64,000 bases of DNA from Acutalibacter muris (lineage in GTDB: Bacteria > Bacillota > Clostridia > Oscillospirales > Acutalibacteraceae), in assembly GCF_002201475.1 (NCBI RefSeq), contig NZ_CP021422.1, positions 1,922,001-1,986,000 of the forward strand. The letters are read 5' to 3'. Below are positions 7,711-16,298 of this stretch, piece by piece; the first letter of the stretch is position 1; each line of letters begins with the position of its first letter. The translations under genes were made by a program, and so were the position numbers. The notes under the pieces were generated by a model. It worked only from the letters and a program-made list of their open reading frames with translations. It was not told the origin of the DNA and searched no databases.

Positions 7711-7957
7711 CCTTTGAGACCATAGCTTACCATGTTTGGGGCGAAGAATATATTGACGTTACACCAAAAACAATCCATAATCTGTTGAGCCGCCTTCGCC
7801 AGAAACTTCAAATTGCACCTGAAGCACCTGAATATGTTATCAGTGTGCGAGGCATCGGTTATAAATTCGATGCTGGAATATGACAGATAAATTTAGGGCA
7901 TTTTTAGGACATTACCGGGAAAGGCTGGCGATAAAAAGCAAATATGCCCCTGTATAA
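7704..7957 (+). pseudogene. Two-component relic: response-regulator tail plus kinase head (VanRS-like)
   Basis: From about 7710 the frame reads TFETIAYHVWGEEYIDVTPK, then IHNLLSRLRQKLQ and SVRGIGYKFDAGI before TGA at 7881. This is the winged-helix C-terminus of an OmpR-type regulator. Overlapping its stop, ATG 7880 begins MTDKFRAFLGHYRERLAIKS, a kinase N-terminus that stops after 25 codons. The overlap is the normal regulator/kinase junction, so one contiguous scrap of a two-component operon was captured here. Confidence 0.65.
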
Positions 7958-8100
7958 TATCCCCCATGTAACAGGTTGGGGGATATATCAAAGTATAGTG
8001 ACAAATCCATTTATACTCCCCCAGATATGGGGGCAGACATGCACATTAGAAAAGTCCTATATTTTCACAGGAAACGACAAAAAAAGCCAAATATATTTTA
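7958..8100. other. Intergenic DNA with two C5/G5 dyads
   Basis: ATATCCCCCA...TGGGGGATAT (around 7958-7987) and CCCCCAGATATGGGGG (around 8023-8038) are inverted repeats in about 80 bp. They could be operators or transcript hairpins. No gene is seen. Confidence 0.4.
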
Positions 8101-8132
8101 GTGCCGCAGTTCAAAAAGCTGCGGCACTTTTT
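8101..8132 (+). terminator. Rho-independent terminator
   Basis: Stem GTGCCGCAG/CTGCGGCAC, loop TTCAAAAAG, then TTTTT. From here to 8348 no gene is seen; a second weaker stem AGCGCG/CGCGCT with CTTTT lies near 8185-8222. Confidence 0.8.
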
Positions 8133-8348
8133 GTATCGACATATTTTTATTTTTTCTCCCAGCAATCAGCAAAATGTTCCATTAAGCGCGCGCCTGTAAC
8201 AAAACGGGTACGCGCTCTTTTCTTATCTACAAAACAGACAAACTTTCCTGCTGCCTCTGTTGCAGGTGATAGTCCGGGGTGTCGCTCTCCACCTTCTGAT
8301 TTCGATTTTGCCTATCAACTAAAAAAATCGAAATTGGAGGAATTACCC

Positions 8349-8612
8349 ATGAAAGAAATTAACTTGCGGGACTATTACCCGTTTTATACGAAAGATACTG
8401 TTGTTGAAGTGCCGGACGAGGTGGCCGACCTGCTCCGGGAATATAAATTAAGCGAGGCGGCCCATTTCCTGCGTACATATCGGCATAAGGCATATTTTTC
8501 TCTGGACTATGACAAGAATGTTGAACGGGACGCCCTTGTGATTATGCTGGCACCGGAAGATGTCTTGGTCCAGGAGGAAGAACATGCGAGGCTCTACCGG
8601 GCTATTTCCCTG
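8349..8612 (+). pseudogene. ICE-type sigma factor, N-terminal fragment
   Basis: Begins MKEINLRDYYPFYTKDTVVE after GGAGGAATTACCC and matches the sigma-70-like regulators common in Clostridial conjugative elements up to LYRAIS. The following region 3/4 part (usually with a helix-turn-helix) is replaced by the antisense end of a relaxase gene. The protein is truncated to about 88 of ~140 residues and cannot be functional. Confidence 0.65.
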
Positions 8613-8713
8613 TTCTCCACCCCCTCGCGGGTACCCATATACTTCACCAGATTTGTCGCCGACCGTTTCGGAGAGTTCCGCATATACCTGCTGGTGACAA
8701 TAATTTTTGCCAT
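8613..8713 (-). pseudogene. MobP3-like relaxase, N-terminal fragment
   Basis: ATG 8713 opens MAKIIVTSRYMRNSPKRSAT and continues NLVKYMGTREGVEN, the typical start of this relaxase group, before running into the sigma-factor fragment on the other strand. Its ATG lies two bases after the stop of the upstream gene, as in complete mobilisable elements. The HUH part is found separately at 10563-10740. Confidence 0.6.
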
Positions 8714-8715
8714 TA

Positions 8716-9123
8716 TCAGTCGCCCCCATTCTGCCACTCGTTAGCGTCCCCAAAGGTTAAAATGCCATTCACCCTCGCTATTTCCTGAGCAACATTGCGC
8801 CGTATATTTTCTAAAGATTCATCTTCGATGTCGTTAACTGCCGCCGTAATATTGCTATTGATCCCCATCTCCACCGCCAGCTTGAACAGCATTTCGCAAA
8901 CATCTTTGCCGAGGGAACGCACCTCGCTCTTGATTGCCCCTGCCAACATGGGTGCCAAGAAATTGATGTTTTTCTGCTGCCTGAGGTAACCAATGTAGAA
9001 CTCTACTGCCTTGCAAACAAAGTCCCCTTTCGAGGTTGCATTAGCTGTTGACAGCATTTCCTCTATCTCCGCGACCATCGAAGGCCGCATCCAGTACGCA
9101 TATTTTTGCTTTTTTTCGCTCAA
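8716..9123 (-). CDS. Mobilisation accessory protein, putative ribbon-helix-helix type
   Basis: A 135-residue protein starting MSEKKQKYAYWMRPSMVAEI with GGAGAG upstream. The first ~45 residues have the strand-helix-helix spacing of a ribbon-helix-helix domain (YAYWM...EIEEMLSTAN..SKGDFVCKAVEFYIGYL). The rest is helical. It sits directly before a relaxase gene, the usual place of the auxiliary DNA-binding protein that helps the relaxase at oriT. The function is inferred from context. Confidence 0.6.
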   Translation of the reverse strand: MSEKKQKYAYWMRPSMVAEIEEMLSTANATSKGDFVCKAVEFYIGYLRQQKNINFLAPMLAGAIKSEVRSLGKDVCEMLFKLAVEMGINSNITAAVNDIEDESLENIRRNVAQEIARVNGILTFGDANEWQNGGD

Positions 9124-9443
9124 AAGCTCTCCTTTCTGACCGACCCCTGAGTTCAGGTGCCGGTAATCCTTGATTTTTCCCTACCGACCGGCTCTGCCGG
9201 ACGATGTGAACCGCGCGGTAGACCCCGTGCTTTAACCTGCTTGTCTTTTTGACCGTTTTCCGCGCCCTTTGGGGCTGGATATTCTTCCATAACTCTGCAT
9301 ATTTGCATTATTCTCCGCCCTGACCGATGCCCTTCACAAATCGCCACAAATGCCCCAAAACGGCGCTCTGGGCCGGTTGCCGCTAACTTCCTCGACTCCG
9401 GCCCAAACCGCCCAACGCGGCCCTCACAGCGGCTTACGAACGG
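9124..9443. other. Upstream region of the mobilisation gene; possible oriT neighbourhood
   Basis: No convincing gene is seen. CCGGCTCTGCCGG (9188-9200) is a short dyad. From 9234 onward the sequence is the start of a 1.1-kb repeat found again at 10741. Minus-strand readings share a CEG...ENGQKDKQV segment in both copies, which may be a real short peptide or the 5' part of a relaxase-linked gene. Confidence 0.35.
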
Positions 9444-9806
9444 CTACTTTCCTAACTGGCACTCGTTGTGGAACTTGACTGCTCCCTGGATAGGAAGAAT
9501 CGTGAAAATCAAGTTACTGTTGCGAACCTGCCCGCTGGAACTCTCATACGTTGTCGGCTCCGTCAGTATGAGTGTTTTGTACTCCAGATCCCGCACATAC
9601 TTCCTCACGGTGTTCTCGCTCATGCCCACCGCTTTGCCAATAGTTTTGTAGCTGGGCCAGCACTGGTGTGACTTTCTGTCCTCACAAAACATAAGGTATG
9701 CGTAGACCGCCAGTTCGCCTGCTGATAATCCTAAACTAAAAATAGCGTTAGGAAGAGGAAAGAAATTCTTTGCGCCATTGCTTGATGCTCTCAAGAAATT
9801 ATTCAA
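9444..9806 (-). CDS. Helix-turn-helix replication/regulatory protein (copy 1)
   Basis: A 120-residue protein with a winged-helix HTH_36-like core: FSLGLSAGELAVYAYLMFC, then SYKTIGKAVGMSENTVRKYV. It starts at a TTG (9806) with AGGAGG nine bases upstream; the second copy has ATG at the equivalent position. It overlaps the excisionase-like gene by 4 bases. Such pairs are typical of small integrative mobilisable elements. Near-identical to the protein at 10951. Confidence 0.7.
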   Translation of the reverse strand: MNNFLRASSNGAKNFFPLPNAIFSLGLSAGELAVYAYLMFCEDRKSHQCWPSYKTIGKAVGMSENTVRKYVRDLEYKTLILTEPTTYESSSGQVRNSNLIFTILPIQGAVKFHNECQLGK

Positions 9807-10015
9807 ATTGTATTACCTCCTGTCTGACTCTCAATCCACGAGAGAAATTTCTCCTTGGGAACCACCAGGCGCGAACCGATTCTCAGCACAGGAAAGTCTT
9901 CCTGGTGCAGCAACTCATATGCCCCCGCAACTGAAATCCCCAAAATTTCTGCCACTGTTTTCGCGTTGAGAAACAGTGGCAGTTCATCATAGCTTTTGAA
10001 CTTTGATCGAACCAC
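9803..10015 (-). CDS. Excisionase-like helix-turn-helix protein (copy 1)
   Basis: A 70-residue MerR/Xis-like protein (FLNAKTVAEILGISVAGAYE and VLRIGSRLVVPKEKFLSWIE). The start is GTG 10015 with AGGAGG six bases upstream; a longer reading to 10123 has no ribosome site. Proteins of this kind direct excision by tyrosine integrases. The integrase of this element is already a relic. Confidence 0.7.
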   Translation of the reverse strand: MVRSKFKSYDELPLFLNAKTVAEILGISVAGAYELLHQEDFPVLRIGSRLVVPKEKFLSWIESQTGGNTI

Positions 10016-10178
10016 TCCGCACCTCCTAAAAATTGTCTTGACTTTTTGGTTTGGCTGTTGTAGACTAATTCTTAAACAGAGTTTGATTTGCCGACTGTCA
10101 TATGGTAACACATGACAATTCATTTGTCAAGGACAATTTCAAAAATGTTTTTAATTTTCTAAGCAAGGAGCAATCAAA

Positions 10179-10352
10179 ATGTCTGACTACCTGTTCTACA
10201 CCTACTTTGAAGATGGCAGCGAATATTTCGTCTACAAGGATTTGACGTTCGAGCGCTCGCACAAAAAAGAAAAGGACTTCCCATTTCTGGAAAGCCTTTT
10301 GCGGTTTACCTATTTGGACATCTGGCCGATGGAGAATCTGTTTAAGGAAATG
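10179..10352 (+). pseudogene. DUF6076-type protein, N-terminal fragment (copy 1)
   Basis: Starts MSDYLFYTYFEDGSEYFVYK, matching the complete gene at 11684 for 58 codons, then breaks at the repeat boundary into a MATE transporter fragment. It is divergent from the excisionase-like gene. Confidence 0.7.
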
Positions 10353-10562
10353 TGGGGCCGGGACGGCTTGCTTTTAGGGCAGTCCGGCTCTCCTGCACGT
10401 TTTCATCTGGGACCTTCAGCTCTTTCCACAGCCGTACCATGACTGTACTCGTGATGATAATGGCAATCACATCCGCCGCTGGCGCGGCCCAGAAAATACC
10501 TGTCACGCCGGTAAAGATGGGGATAACCAGAGAAAACACGATAAGCAGCACATCACGCAAAA
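10353..10562 (-). pseudogene. MATE-family efflux transporter, C-terminal fragment
   Basis: The minus strand reads VLLIVFSLVIPIFTGVTGIF, then WAAPAADVIAIIITSTVMVR, the last transmembrane pair of a MATE transporter, followed by a polar tail. It is joined in frame to a relaxase fragment upstream and cut by the repeat boundary downstream. Confidence 0.55.
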
Positions 10563-10740
10563 CAGACAAGTGCATATGCGGATGGTGCGTGGTGTTGTGA
10601 AATGCTCCGTACCATTGTAGACTACTGATGTCAATTTTCTGAGCCTCGGCCAGTTCTGTGACGTTCCTCCGCACCAATTCTCGCCATGCCTCGGCATTGT
10701 TATACCCCAACCGCTCCGTGTCCTCACGGTGCAAGCTGAT
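10563..10740 (-). pseudogene. Relaxase middle fragment with HUH-type histidines
   Basis: Reads VISLHREDTERLGYNNAEAW, then WYGAFHNTTHHPHMHL. The HHPHMH cluster is the metal-binding motif of MobP3-type relaxases. Neither end is native: upstream is the repeat boundary at 10741, downstream the MATE piece. Confidence 0.65.
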
Positions 10741-10950
10741 AACCTGCTTGTCTTTTTGACCGTTTTCTGAGTCCTGTTTTGCCGGATAAACTTGCAACTC
10801 TTTGCATATTAGGCGATTCGGTTCCTTGCGGATACATCCCTCACAAATCGCCACAAATGCCCCAAACGGCGTTCTGGACCAGTCGCCGCTCCACTTCCTC
10901 GACCCCGGCCCAAACCGCCCAACGAGGCCCTCACAGCGGCTTACGAACGA

Positions 10951-11313
10951 CTACTTTCCCAACTGGCACCCGATGTGGTATTTGACTGCCCCATAAATGG
11001 GGAGGATCGTGAAAATCAAGTTACCATTCCGAACCTGTCTTCTGGCGCTCTCATACTTTGTCGGCTCCGTCAGTATGAGCGTTTTGTACTCAAGCACCCG
11101 CACATATTTCCGCACGGTGTTCTCGCTCATGCCCACCGCCCTGCCGATGGTTTTGTAGCTTGGCCAGCATTGATGCGACTTCCTGTCCTCGCAATGCATG
11201 AGGTAAGCATAGACCGCCAGCTCACCAGCCGACAATCCCAAACTGAAAATTGCGTTAGGCATAGGAAAGAAATTCTTCGCTCCACTGCATAATGCTTTCA
11301 AGAAATTACTCAT
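10951..11313 (-). CDS. Helix-turn-helix replication/regulatory protein (copy 2)
   Basis: Paralogue of the protein at 9444 (MSNFLKALCSGAKNFFPMPN), with the same winged helix and an ATG start after AGGTAATGCGAT. The two proteins differ at about one residue in six, so the duplication is old enough to have diverged, or the copies came from related elements. Confidence 0.7.
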   Translation of the reverse strand: MSNFLKALCSGAKNFFPMPNAIFSLGLSAGELAVYAYLMHCEDRKSHQCWPSYKTIGRAVGMSENTVRKYVRVLEYKTLILTEPTKYESARRQVRNGNLIFTILPIYGAVKYHIGCQLGK

Positions 11314-11522
11314 ATCGCATTACCTCCTGTCTGTCCCTCGACCCAAGCGAGGAATTTTTCTTTAGGAACCACCAGGCGCGAACCGATTCTCAGCACAGGA
11401 AAGTCTTCCTTGTGCAGCAACTCATAGGCCCCGGCAACTGAAATCCCCAAAACTTTTGCCACTGTTTTCGAGTTGAGAAACAGTGGCAATTCATCGTAGC
11501 TTTTGAACTTTGATTGAACCAC
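11310..11522 (-). CDS. Excisionase-like helix-turn-helix protein (copy 2)
   Basis: Same length and GTG start as the copy at 9803 (FLNSKTVAKVLGISVAGAYE). It overlaps the regulator by 4 bases. The ~160 bp to the divergent gene at 11684 should hold both promoters. Confidence 0.7.
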   Translation of the reverse strand: MVQSKFKSYDELPLFLNSKTVAKVLGISVAGAYELLHKEDFPVLRIGSRLVVPKEKFLAWVEGQTGGNAI

Positions 11523-11683
11523 TCCGCACCTCCAAAAAACATCTTGACTTTTTCGCTCACTTTCTGTAGACTTACTCTTAAAGAAAATTTGATTTGCCGA
11601 CTGTCGTATGGTAACACATGGCAGCCAGTTTACCGAAGACAATCTCAAAAATATTTTTAATTTTCAAAAGGAGCGTAATTGGA

Positions 11684-12655
11684 ATGGCTGACTACCTATT
11701 CTACACCTACTTTGAAGATGGCCGCGAGTACTTTGTCTACAAGGATTTGACGTTTGAACGCTCGCACAAAAAAGAAAAGGACTTCCCGTTTCTGGAAAGC
11801 CTTTTGCTGTTCACCTACTTGGACATCTGGCCGATGGAAGGTCTGTTTAAGGAAATGGACAAGGCCCTACTGAATTTCTATCGGGAACGGAACACTGACT
11901 CGAGGGGAATAGTAATGGGAACGCTGGAAAAGCTGGCAAAGGAACACATCTTTTTTGAGTTCCTTCGCCTCGATTGGCAGTCACGATTCCGCTGTGCAGA
12001 GGGGCACGATGACGAGGATATTCAAACAATTCTCCCGCACAAGCAGTTAAGACACATCCCAAGTGACCTCGACACTCTCCAAAAACAAATCATGCGCCTA
12101 TTCGAAGATGTACTGGACATCGACGACGGCAAGAAGAAACCCGTACATGAAAAGCTGCAAGCCTACCTCGATAAAGAGAAAAGGAACTCTCTCTACGCAT
12201 ACCAGTTCCGACCGATTTCCACCACCTATGAGCGAACCAACAACGCTACTTTCGCCGAAGTGCTGCACCCAACCTCCCTCTCCGACCTGGTCGAGTTTTC
12301 TCTCCGCGAGTGCGTCAAGCGGGAACAGCGTATGCGCATCTGCTCCTACTGTGGCAAGTATTTTGCGATTCCCCGGCGCAATACAGCGGAGTTCTGTAAT
12401 CTGACCGTTGACGAGAATGGGCACACTTGCAGAGAAGTCGGTGCGGTAAAGCGCTGGGCGGAGAAGAAAAACTCGGACGAACTGTTCAAGGAGTATCGTC
12501 GGGAGTACAAAAAGCGTTTCAACTGGATAAAAGCGGGGAAGATAAGCCCTGGCTCATTCTATGCTTGGAGCGCCACGGCAAAGGGCAAGCGGGATGAGTG
12601 CGCTTCTGGTAAAATGACCTTTGAGGATTTCAAGGAGTGGCTGGCTGAATCGTAA
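11684..12655 (+). CDS. DUF6076-like protein with C-terminal zinc-finger-like cysteines
   Basis: A 323-residue protein, MADYLFYTYFEDGREYFVYK at the start. Near the C-terminus it has CSYCGKYFAIPRRNTAEFCN with a further Cys downstream, a treble-clef-like Cys cluster seen in DUF6076 proteins of Firmicute mobile elements. The function is unknown. ATG 11684 follows AAGGAG at longer than usual spacing. A truncated copy of the gene lies at 10179. Confidence 0.6.
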   Translation: MADYLFYTYFEDGREYFVYKDLTFERSHKKEKDFPFLESLLLFTYLDIWPMEGLFKEMDKALLNFYRERNTDSRGIVMGTLEKLAKEHIFFEFLRLDWQSRFRCAEGHDDEDIQTILPHKQLRHIPSDLDTLQKQIMRLFEDVLDIDDGKKKPVHEKLQAYLDKEKRNSLYAYQFRPISTTYERTNNATFAEVLHPTSLSDLVEFSLRECVKREQRMRICSYCGKYFAIPRRNTAEFCNLTVDENGHTCREVGAVKRWAEKKNSDELFKEYRREYKKRFNWIKAGKISPGSFYAWSATAKGKRDECASGKMTFEDFKEWLAES

Positions 12656-12692
12656 AGCGCTCTCCCCTGCCTTGCCAAACGTCCTTAGTGCT

Positions 12693-13349
12693 CTACCCCT
12701 CAATCTCCTCCCCAATTCGTGCAGCCACACGCCCATGGTCCAACTCGCACACCGTATCGCAAAGGGTCCGGATATCTTCATTGCTGTGGCTGGCCAGCAG
12801 GATAGTCTTCCCCCTCTCCCGAAGCTCTGCAAACAGCCCGCGCATATCCTCAACCCCTTGATTATCCAGGCCGTTCATAGGCTCGTCCAGAAGCAGCAGC
12901 TCCGGGTCCTCCATAATAGCCTGGACTATCCCCAGCCGCTGGCGCATGCCCAGGGAATACTTTCGCACCGGCTTCCTGTTCTCAGGGTCCAGGCCCAGGC
13001 AGCGCATGGCGTTTTGGGCTACGGACACATCTTTCCTGCCACGCAAGGCAAGAAGGTACAAGAGGTTTTTCAGCCCGCTTTTGCCGCCGATAAATCCCGG
13101 CGTCTCAATAATGATCCCGATATTCTCCTGGGCTTTTGAGGGCTTCACACGCTGCCCGTTCACGCATATCTCGCCGGAGGCTGGGGTCATGAACCCGCAT
13201 ATGCACTTCATGAGCACCGTTTTGCCGGAGCCGTTCCTGCCTATTATTCCGTGTATCTTTCCCCGCTCAAAGTCAAGGCTCACGCCGTCCAGGGCCTTTA
13301 CCTCCCGGAAGGTTTTCGTCACGTTCTTCACTTCGATGATATTGTCCAT
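12693..13349 (-). CDS. ABC exporter ATP-binding subunit
   Basis: A 218-residue ABC-2-type ATPase: Walker A GRNGSGKT, a YSLGMRQRLGI signature in the usual LSGGQ place, Walker B LLLLDEP and H-loop LASHS. ATG 13349 follows GGAGGACAAA. The Asn-Gly-Leu-Asp D-loop and Glu are intact. It is the last gene of a minus-strand operon with two permeases and a lipoprotein; GC-rich codon use sets this operon apart from its neighbours. Confidence 0.85.
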   Translation of the reverse strand: MDNIIEVKNVTKTFREVKALDGVSLDFERGKIHGIIGRNGSGKTVLMKCICGFMTPASGEICVNGQRVKPSKAQENIGIIIETPGFIGGKSGLKNLLYLLALRGRKDVSVAQNAMRCLGLDPENRKPVRKYSLGMRQRLGIVQAIMEDPELLLLDEPMNGLDNQGVEDMRGLFAELRERGKTILLASHSNEDIRTLCDTVCELDHGRVAARIGEEIEG

Positions 13350-13359
13350 TTTGTCCTCC

Positions 13360-14223
13360 CTACTCCAGGTCACGCCTGCCGAATTTCCAGGCGGCGGCAA
13401 GGGACATCGCCGCGATTCCCCCTATCCAGACCGTGAACACATATCCCGGCCCGGGCGCAAAGCCGCTGTGGTACCAGTCTATCCCCAGCAGGCCCGACCA
13501 GCTCAGCGGCGACAGGAACTGCAGCCACCGCCCGAAGGTGAAGATTCCAAGGGAATTTGCGAACAGCGCCAACGCCGTCAGCGCCCCCGCCGCAAATATC
13601 CCCGCCGGGCGGCTGACAAACACCCGGAAGAAGCAGATGAGCGTGCCGGTAAACGCCGCCGGGAGCCATATGCAGGCAAAGCATACCAACGCCGCCTCTA
13701 TAGGCGTAAATATCGCCAGCACCTCCGGAGAGACGATTATGGACAGGCTCACCCCGGTCTGGGCCTGCACCTGCCTGCGGGACTCGGCTAATGTGTGCAG
13801 CAGCACGCCCCAGTCCGCGTCCCAGCCTATCTTTGGCAGGGCGAAAAGTATGGACAGCGCCCAGAGCGCCAGCCCGTACAGGAAAGCCATAGCGGCCACG
13901 CACAGCAGCTGCCCGGCCATATAGGCTCTCCTCCCGCTCCTTGCTATCATCAGCTCCCCGTAGCCGTCGGTCTCGCCCACGTCTGAGAACAGCAGTAAGC
14001 ACAGGCCGTTATTCACCACCTGCATAATGGGGAAGGACAGAAAAAAGGGGAACGCCCAGGGGGTCACCGGCACCTTGTAGAAGTCCGCTATCGTGCACAG
14101 CGGGGCATAATTATAGAAGCTGAACACCGCCATCATGATACCAATCAGCCACATCTTCGGGCTGCCCAGCTCCCGCCGAAGGAGTATCCCACAGCAGTGT
14201 AGGCTTTTCTTCGCTTCACCCAT
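13360..14223 (-). CDS. ABC-2-type permease subunit 1
   Basis: A 287-residue membrane protein with about six hydrophobic segments (GIMMAVFSFYNYAP, MQVVNNGLCLLLF, LLCVAAMAFLYGLALWALS, ALVCFACIWLPAAF, AAGALTALALFANSLGIF, WIGGIAAMSLAAA). ATG 14223 has AGGAGG six bases before it; a TTG at 14229 is an unlikely alternative. It overlaps the preceding permease by 8 bases. No sequence clue to substrate is seen. Confidence 0.75.
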   Translation of the reverse strand: MGEAKKSLHCCGILLRRELGSPKMWLIGIMMAVFSFYNYAPLCTIADFYKVPVTPWAFPFFLSFPIMQVVNNGLCLLLFSDVGETDGYGELMIARSGRRAYMAGQLLCVAAMAFLYGLALWALSILFALPKIGWDADWGVLLHTLAESRRQVQAQTGVSLSIIVSPEVLAIFTPIEAALVCFACIWLPAAFTGTLICFFRVFVSRPAGIFAAGALTALALFANSLGIFTFGRWLQFLSPLSWSGLLGIDWYHSGFAPGPGYVFTVWIGGIAAMSLAAAWKFGRRDLE

Positions 14224-14992
14224 GCTCAAGCCTCCTTTTCATGCACACGCATCCGGCTATGCACATCAGCCCGCAAAATCCGGCGGTAAGCAGGAACTTC
14301 CCCAGCAGGGTCAGCCAGGGCGAGAAAGTGCAGTGTACGCTTTCCACCCAGTTCACCGGGTGCCAGATGGAGATGGGCGAGATAAGCTCCGTGGGGATAA
14401 CGCGCATGACCGTCAGGTGGATAGCCAGCGGCGCGGAGACAGCCACAAACTGGTTGGGCACAAGTATACTCATGAACATCCCCAGCGCGCCGATAAGCGC
14501 CCCCGAAAGGGACATATGCAGGATATAGCTAATCCAGCCCAGGAAGATGTGCCCTTCCTCGAAGAGCGTTTCATAGTCCACGCCGGAGCAGGACTTGAAC
14601 CACGGCAGGAACATCCCGTTGCCCAGCACAAACAGGGTCAGCCCCAGCCCCACCGTCAGCAGACCGGCAGCAGCGCTTGCCAGCAGCTTCGAGACAGTAT
14701 ACCGGGCTATGCCCTCACGCACTGTCCAGTATGGCACGGCCCGACTGTCCCAGTCCCGGGTAAGGCTCATGGCAAATGGCAGGGCCGGCGCCACGAACAG
14801 GGTCAGCAGGGCGGCACCGTTGGAATTTACCAGATACCATACGTTCACATAGGGGTCAAGGCCCGAGAAATACCCGGCGATTATCCCCGCCACGCTCAGC
14901 TCCATCATCAAAGCCGTGAGCAGTCCGCAAAGGGCCACGGGCCAGGAGAGGGCCTGACGGATCTGTACATAAAGGGCCTGCAGAAATTTCAT
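14216..14992 (-). CDS. ABC-2-type permease subunit 2
   Basis: A 258-residue protein (MKFLQALYVQIRQALSWPVA) with six predicted membrane segments and a short basic C-terminus (CMKRRLEHG). It overlaps the lipoprotein stop by 4 bases (ATGA). The pairing with a second permease of similar size suggests a heteromeric transporter with the ATPase at 12693. Confidence 0.75.
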   Translation of the reverse strand: MKFLQALYVQIRQALSWPVALCGLLTALMMELSVAGIIAGYFSGLDPYVNVWYLVNSNGAALLTLFVAPALPFAMSLTRDWDSRAVPYWTVREGIARYTVSKLLASAAAGLLTVGLGLTLFVLGNGMFLPWFKSCSGVDYETLFEEGHIFLGWISYILHMSLSGALIGALGMFMSILVPNQFVAVSAPLAIHLTVMRVIPTELISPISIWHPVNWVESVHCTFSPWLTLLGKFLLTAGFCGLMCIAGCVCMKRRLEHG

Positions 14993-16137
14993 CGCATATC
15001 CGTCTCCCTCTCTAAGATAACGCCGCTGTAGGCGCTTACGGCGGTGACACCATAGTCAGTGTAGTCGAAATCGCTGGTGCTGTCGCCCTGACCGGCCTTC
15101 TTCTCAATGGCGGTGGTGAGCACCCATGCGGGGCGGGCGTAGAGGCCCTTGCTGTCCGCGAGTATCAGGTAGTTCAGCTCTAAGCTGATTACCTCACTGT
15201 TCTCAAAGTGTATGGCCTTGCTGTACTCGTCCACATATACTTTGAGGGCCTCCTCCGGCGGGATGATAGGCTCGGTGGAGATTGCTTCCCCGGGCTCCAC
15301 CATGCTTCCGGCGTGCAGCTCGATGAGGCCGTCCTTATTGTAGATGGCGTGGATGCTGGGCAGGCTGCCGCCTCCGCTCTCACCGAAAGTAGACTCCGCC
15401 CATTGGGCGTTGCAGAAGGGTATGCCGTCCAGTACCTCCCGGAACTCGAAGTAGTAATACTCGTCGTCCTTGGTGAAGCTCTTGGATACCGTATCGCTGG
15501 ACCATTGAGTGGTGTTGCGGTTGAAGATATCCCGGTTCTGGTTCAGCAGCCCGGCGGTATGGGCCTCGCCCCGGATAAGCTCATGGCCGGGGAACAGAGC
15601 CAGTCTGTCCTCCAGCTCTCCCAGAGCGTCGTCGTAGGACATGAAGCCCAGGTTCTCCTGGCCGGCCTCGCCCATGCTGCCGTTGCCTCTTGCCCTGGGG
15701 GTCAGGTCGGTATTTATACACTCCCAGGGCTGCTGGCGGCGGAGATAGTGCTTCAACGTATCGCGTTCTTTCATCACTTCACTGTAATCAGCGCCGCCGG
15801 GAGTGTAGTACCCGTAGTCCATGCCCCCATGGGAAACCCCTGCATATATGTTGAGATGCTCAATAAAGCTCTCAGTATATGTCCTGAATATGGGCCCGGT
15901 AGCCTGTTCCTCCCGCTCCTGGGGCTCAGCGTGCATGAATGTGTCGATTGCCACGCGCTCGTCCGCTTCATACCAGCTGAGATTATATGCGATCACCTCG
16001 GCGGGGTAGCCCTCCGGCAGTTGGGCGGTCACCTTCAGAGTCTCCGGCAGCTCTATCTCCCCCAGCGCGGAGCCTTCACGGCACGAGGCCAGCAGCAGGG
16101 CGCACAGCATGAGCGGCAGCAATGCCCGAAGCTTCAT
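14989..16137 (-). CDS. Lipoprotein of the PadR-linked ABC operon
   Basis: A 382-residue protein with a lipoprotein signal: MKLRALLPLMLCALLLASC, lipobox LASC. The mature part has no domain I recognise and ends VSAYSGVILERETDMR. As first gene of the operon it may be an extracytoplasmic sensor or substrate-binding partner of the exporter. Its promoter faces the divergent padR gene. Confidence 0.7.
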   Translation of the reverse strand: MKLRALLPLMLCALLLASCREGSALGEIELPETLKVTAQLPEGYPAEVIAYNLSWYEADERVAIDTFMHAEPQEREEQATGPIFRTYTESFIEHLNIYAGVSHGGMDYGYYTPGGADYSEVMKERDTLKHYLRRQQPWECINTDLTPRARGNGSMGEAGQENLGFMSYDDALGELEDRLALFPGHELIRGEAHTAGLLNQNRDIFNRNTTQWSSDTVSKSFTKDDEYYYFEFREVLDGIPFCNAQWAESTFGESGGGSLPSIHAIYNKDGLIELHAGSMVEPGEAISTEPIIPPEEALKVYVDEYSKAIHFENSEVISLELNYLILADSKGLYARPAWVLTTAIEKKAGQGDSTSDFDYTDYGVTAVSAYSGVILERETDMR

Positions 16138-16241
16138 CTCAAAACATCTCCCCTCCCTGTGATGTCTCCATTATATTCCATTCACTATTATATGTCAAGT
16201 GTAAAAATATACCGGCAAATGGTATTTTTTCTCCGGGGCTA

Positions 16242-16271
16242 TTTACTTTGCCACACGAAATGTGATAGAAT
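16242..16271 (+). promoter_or_regulatory. Likely padR promoter
   Basis: TTTACT and TAGAAT separated by 18 bases, 28 bases upstream of the padR ATG. The 160 bp shared with the divergent operon is AT-rich (TATATGTCAAGTGTAAAAAT nearby) and should hold the PadR operator. Confidence 0.5.
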
Positions 16272-16298
16272 AGAGGCACAGAAGAAGCGAGGTGGCCC

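Larger units (their letters stand above)
9234..10352. repeat. Tandem 1.1-kb module, copy 1 (truncated)
   Basis: Matches 10741-11857 almost throughout; both boundaries are sharp. It carries a winged-helix regulator, an excisionase-like gene and the first 58 codons of a DUF6076-type gene. Confidence 0.85.
10741..11857. repeat. Tandem 1.1-kb module, copy 2 (source of the intact DUF6076 gene)
   Basis: Partner of 9234-10352. In this copy the third gene is complete to 12655, so this copy preserves the ancestral right side. Confidence 0.85.

Noticed and set aside
12946..14102. Long open frames on the plus strand through the ABC operon
   Set aside because: They are antisense shadows caused by high GC; they lack ribosome sites and protein-like composition, while the minus strand encodes clear transporter motifs.
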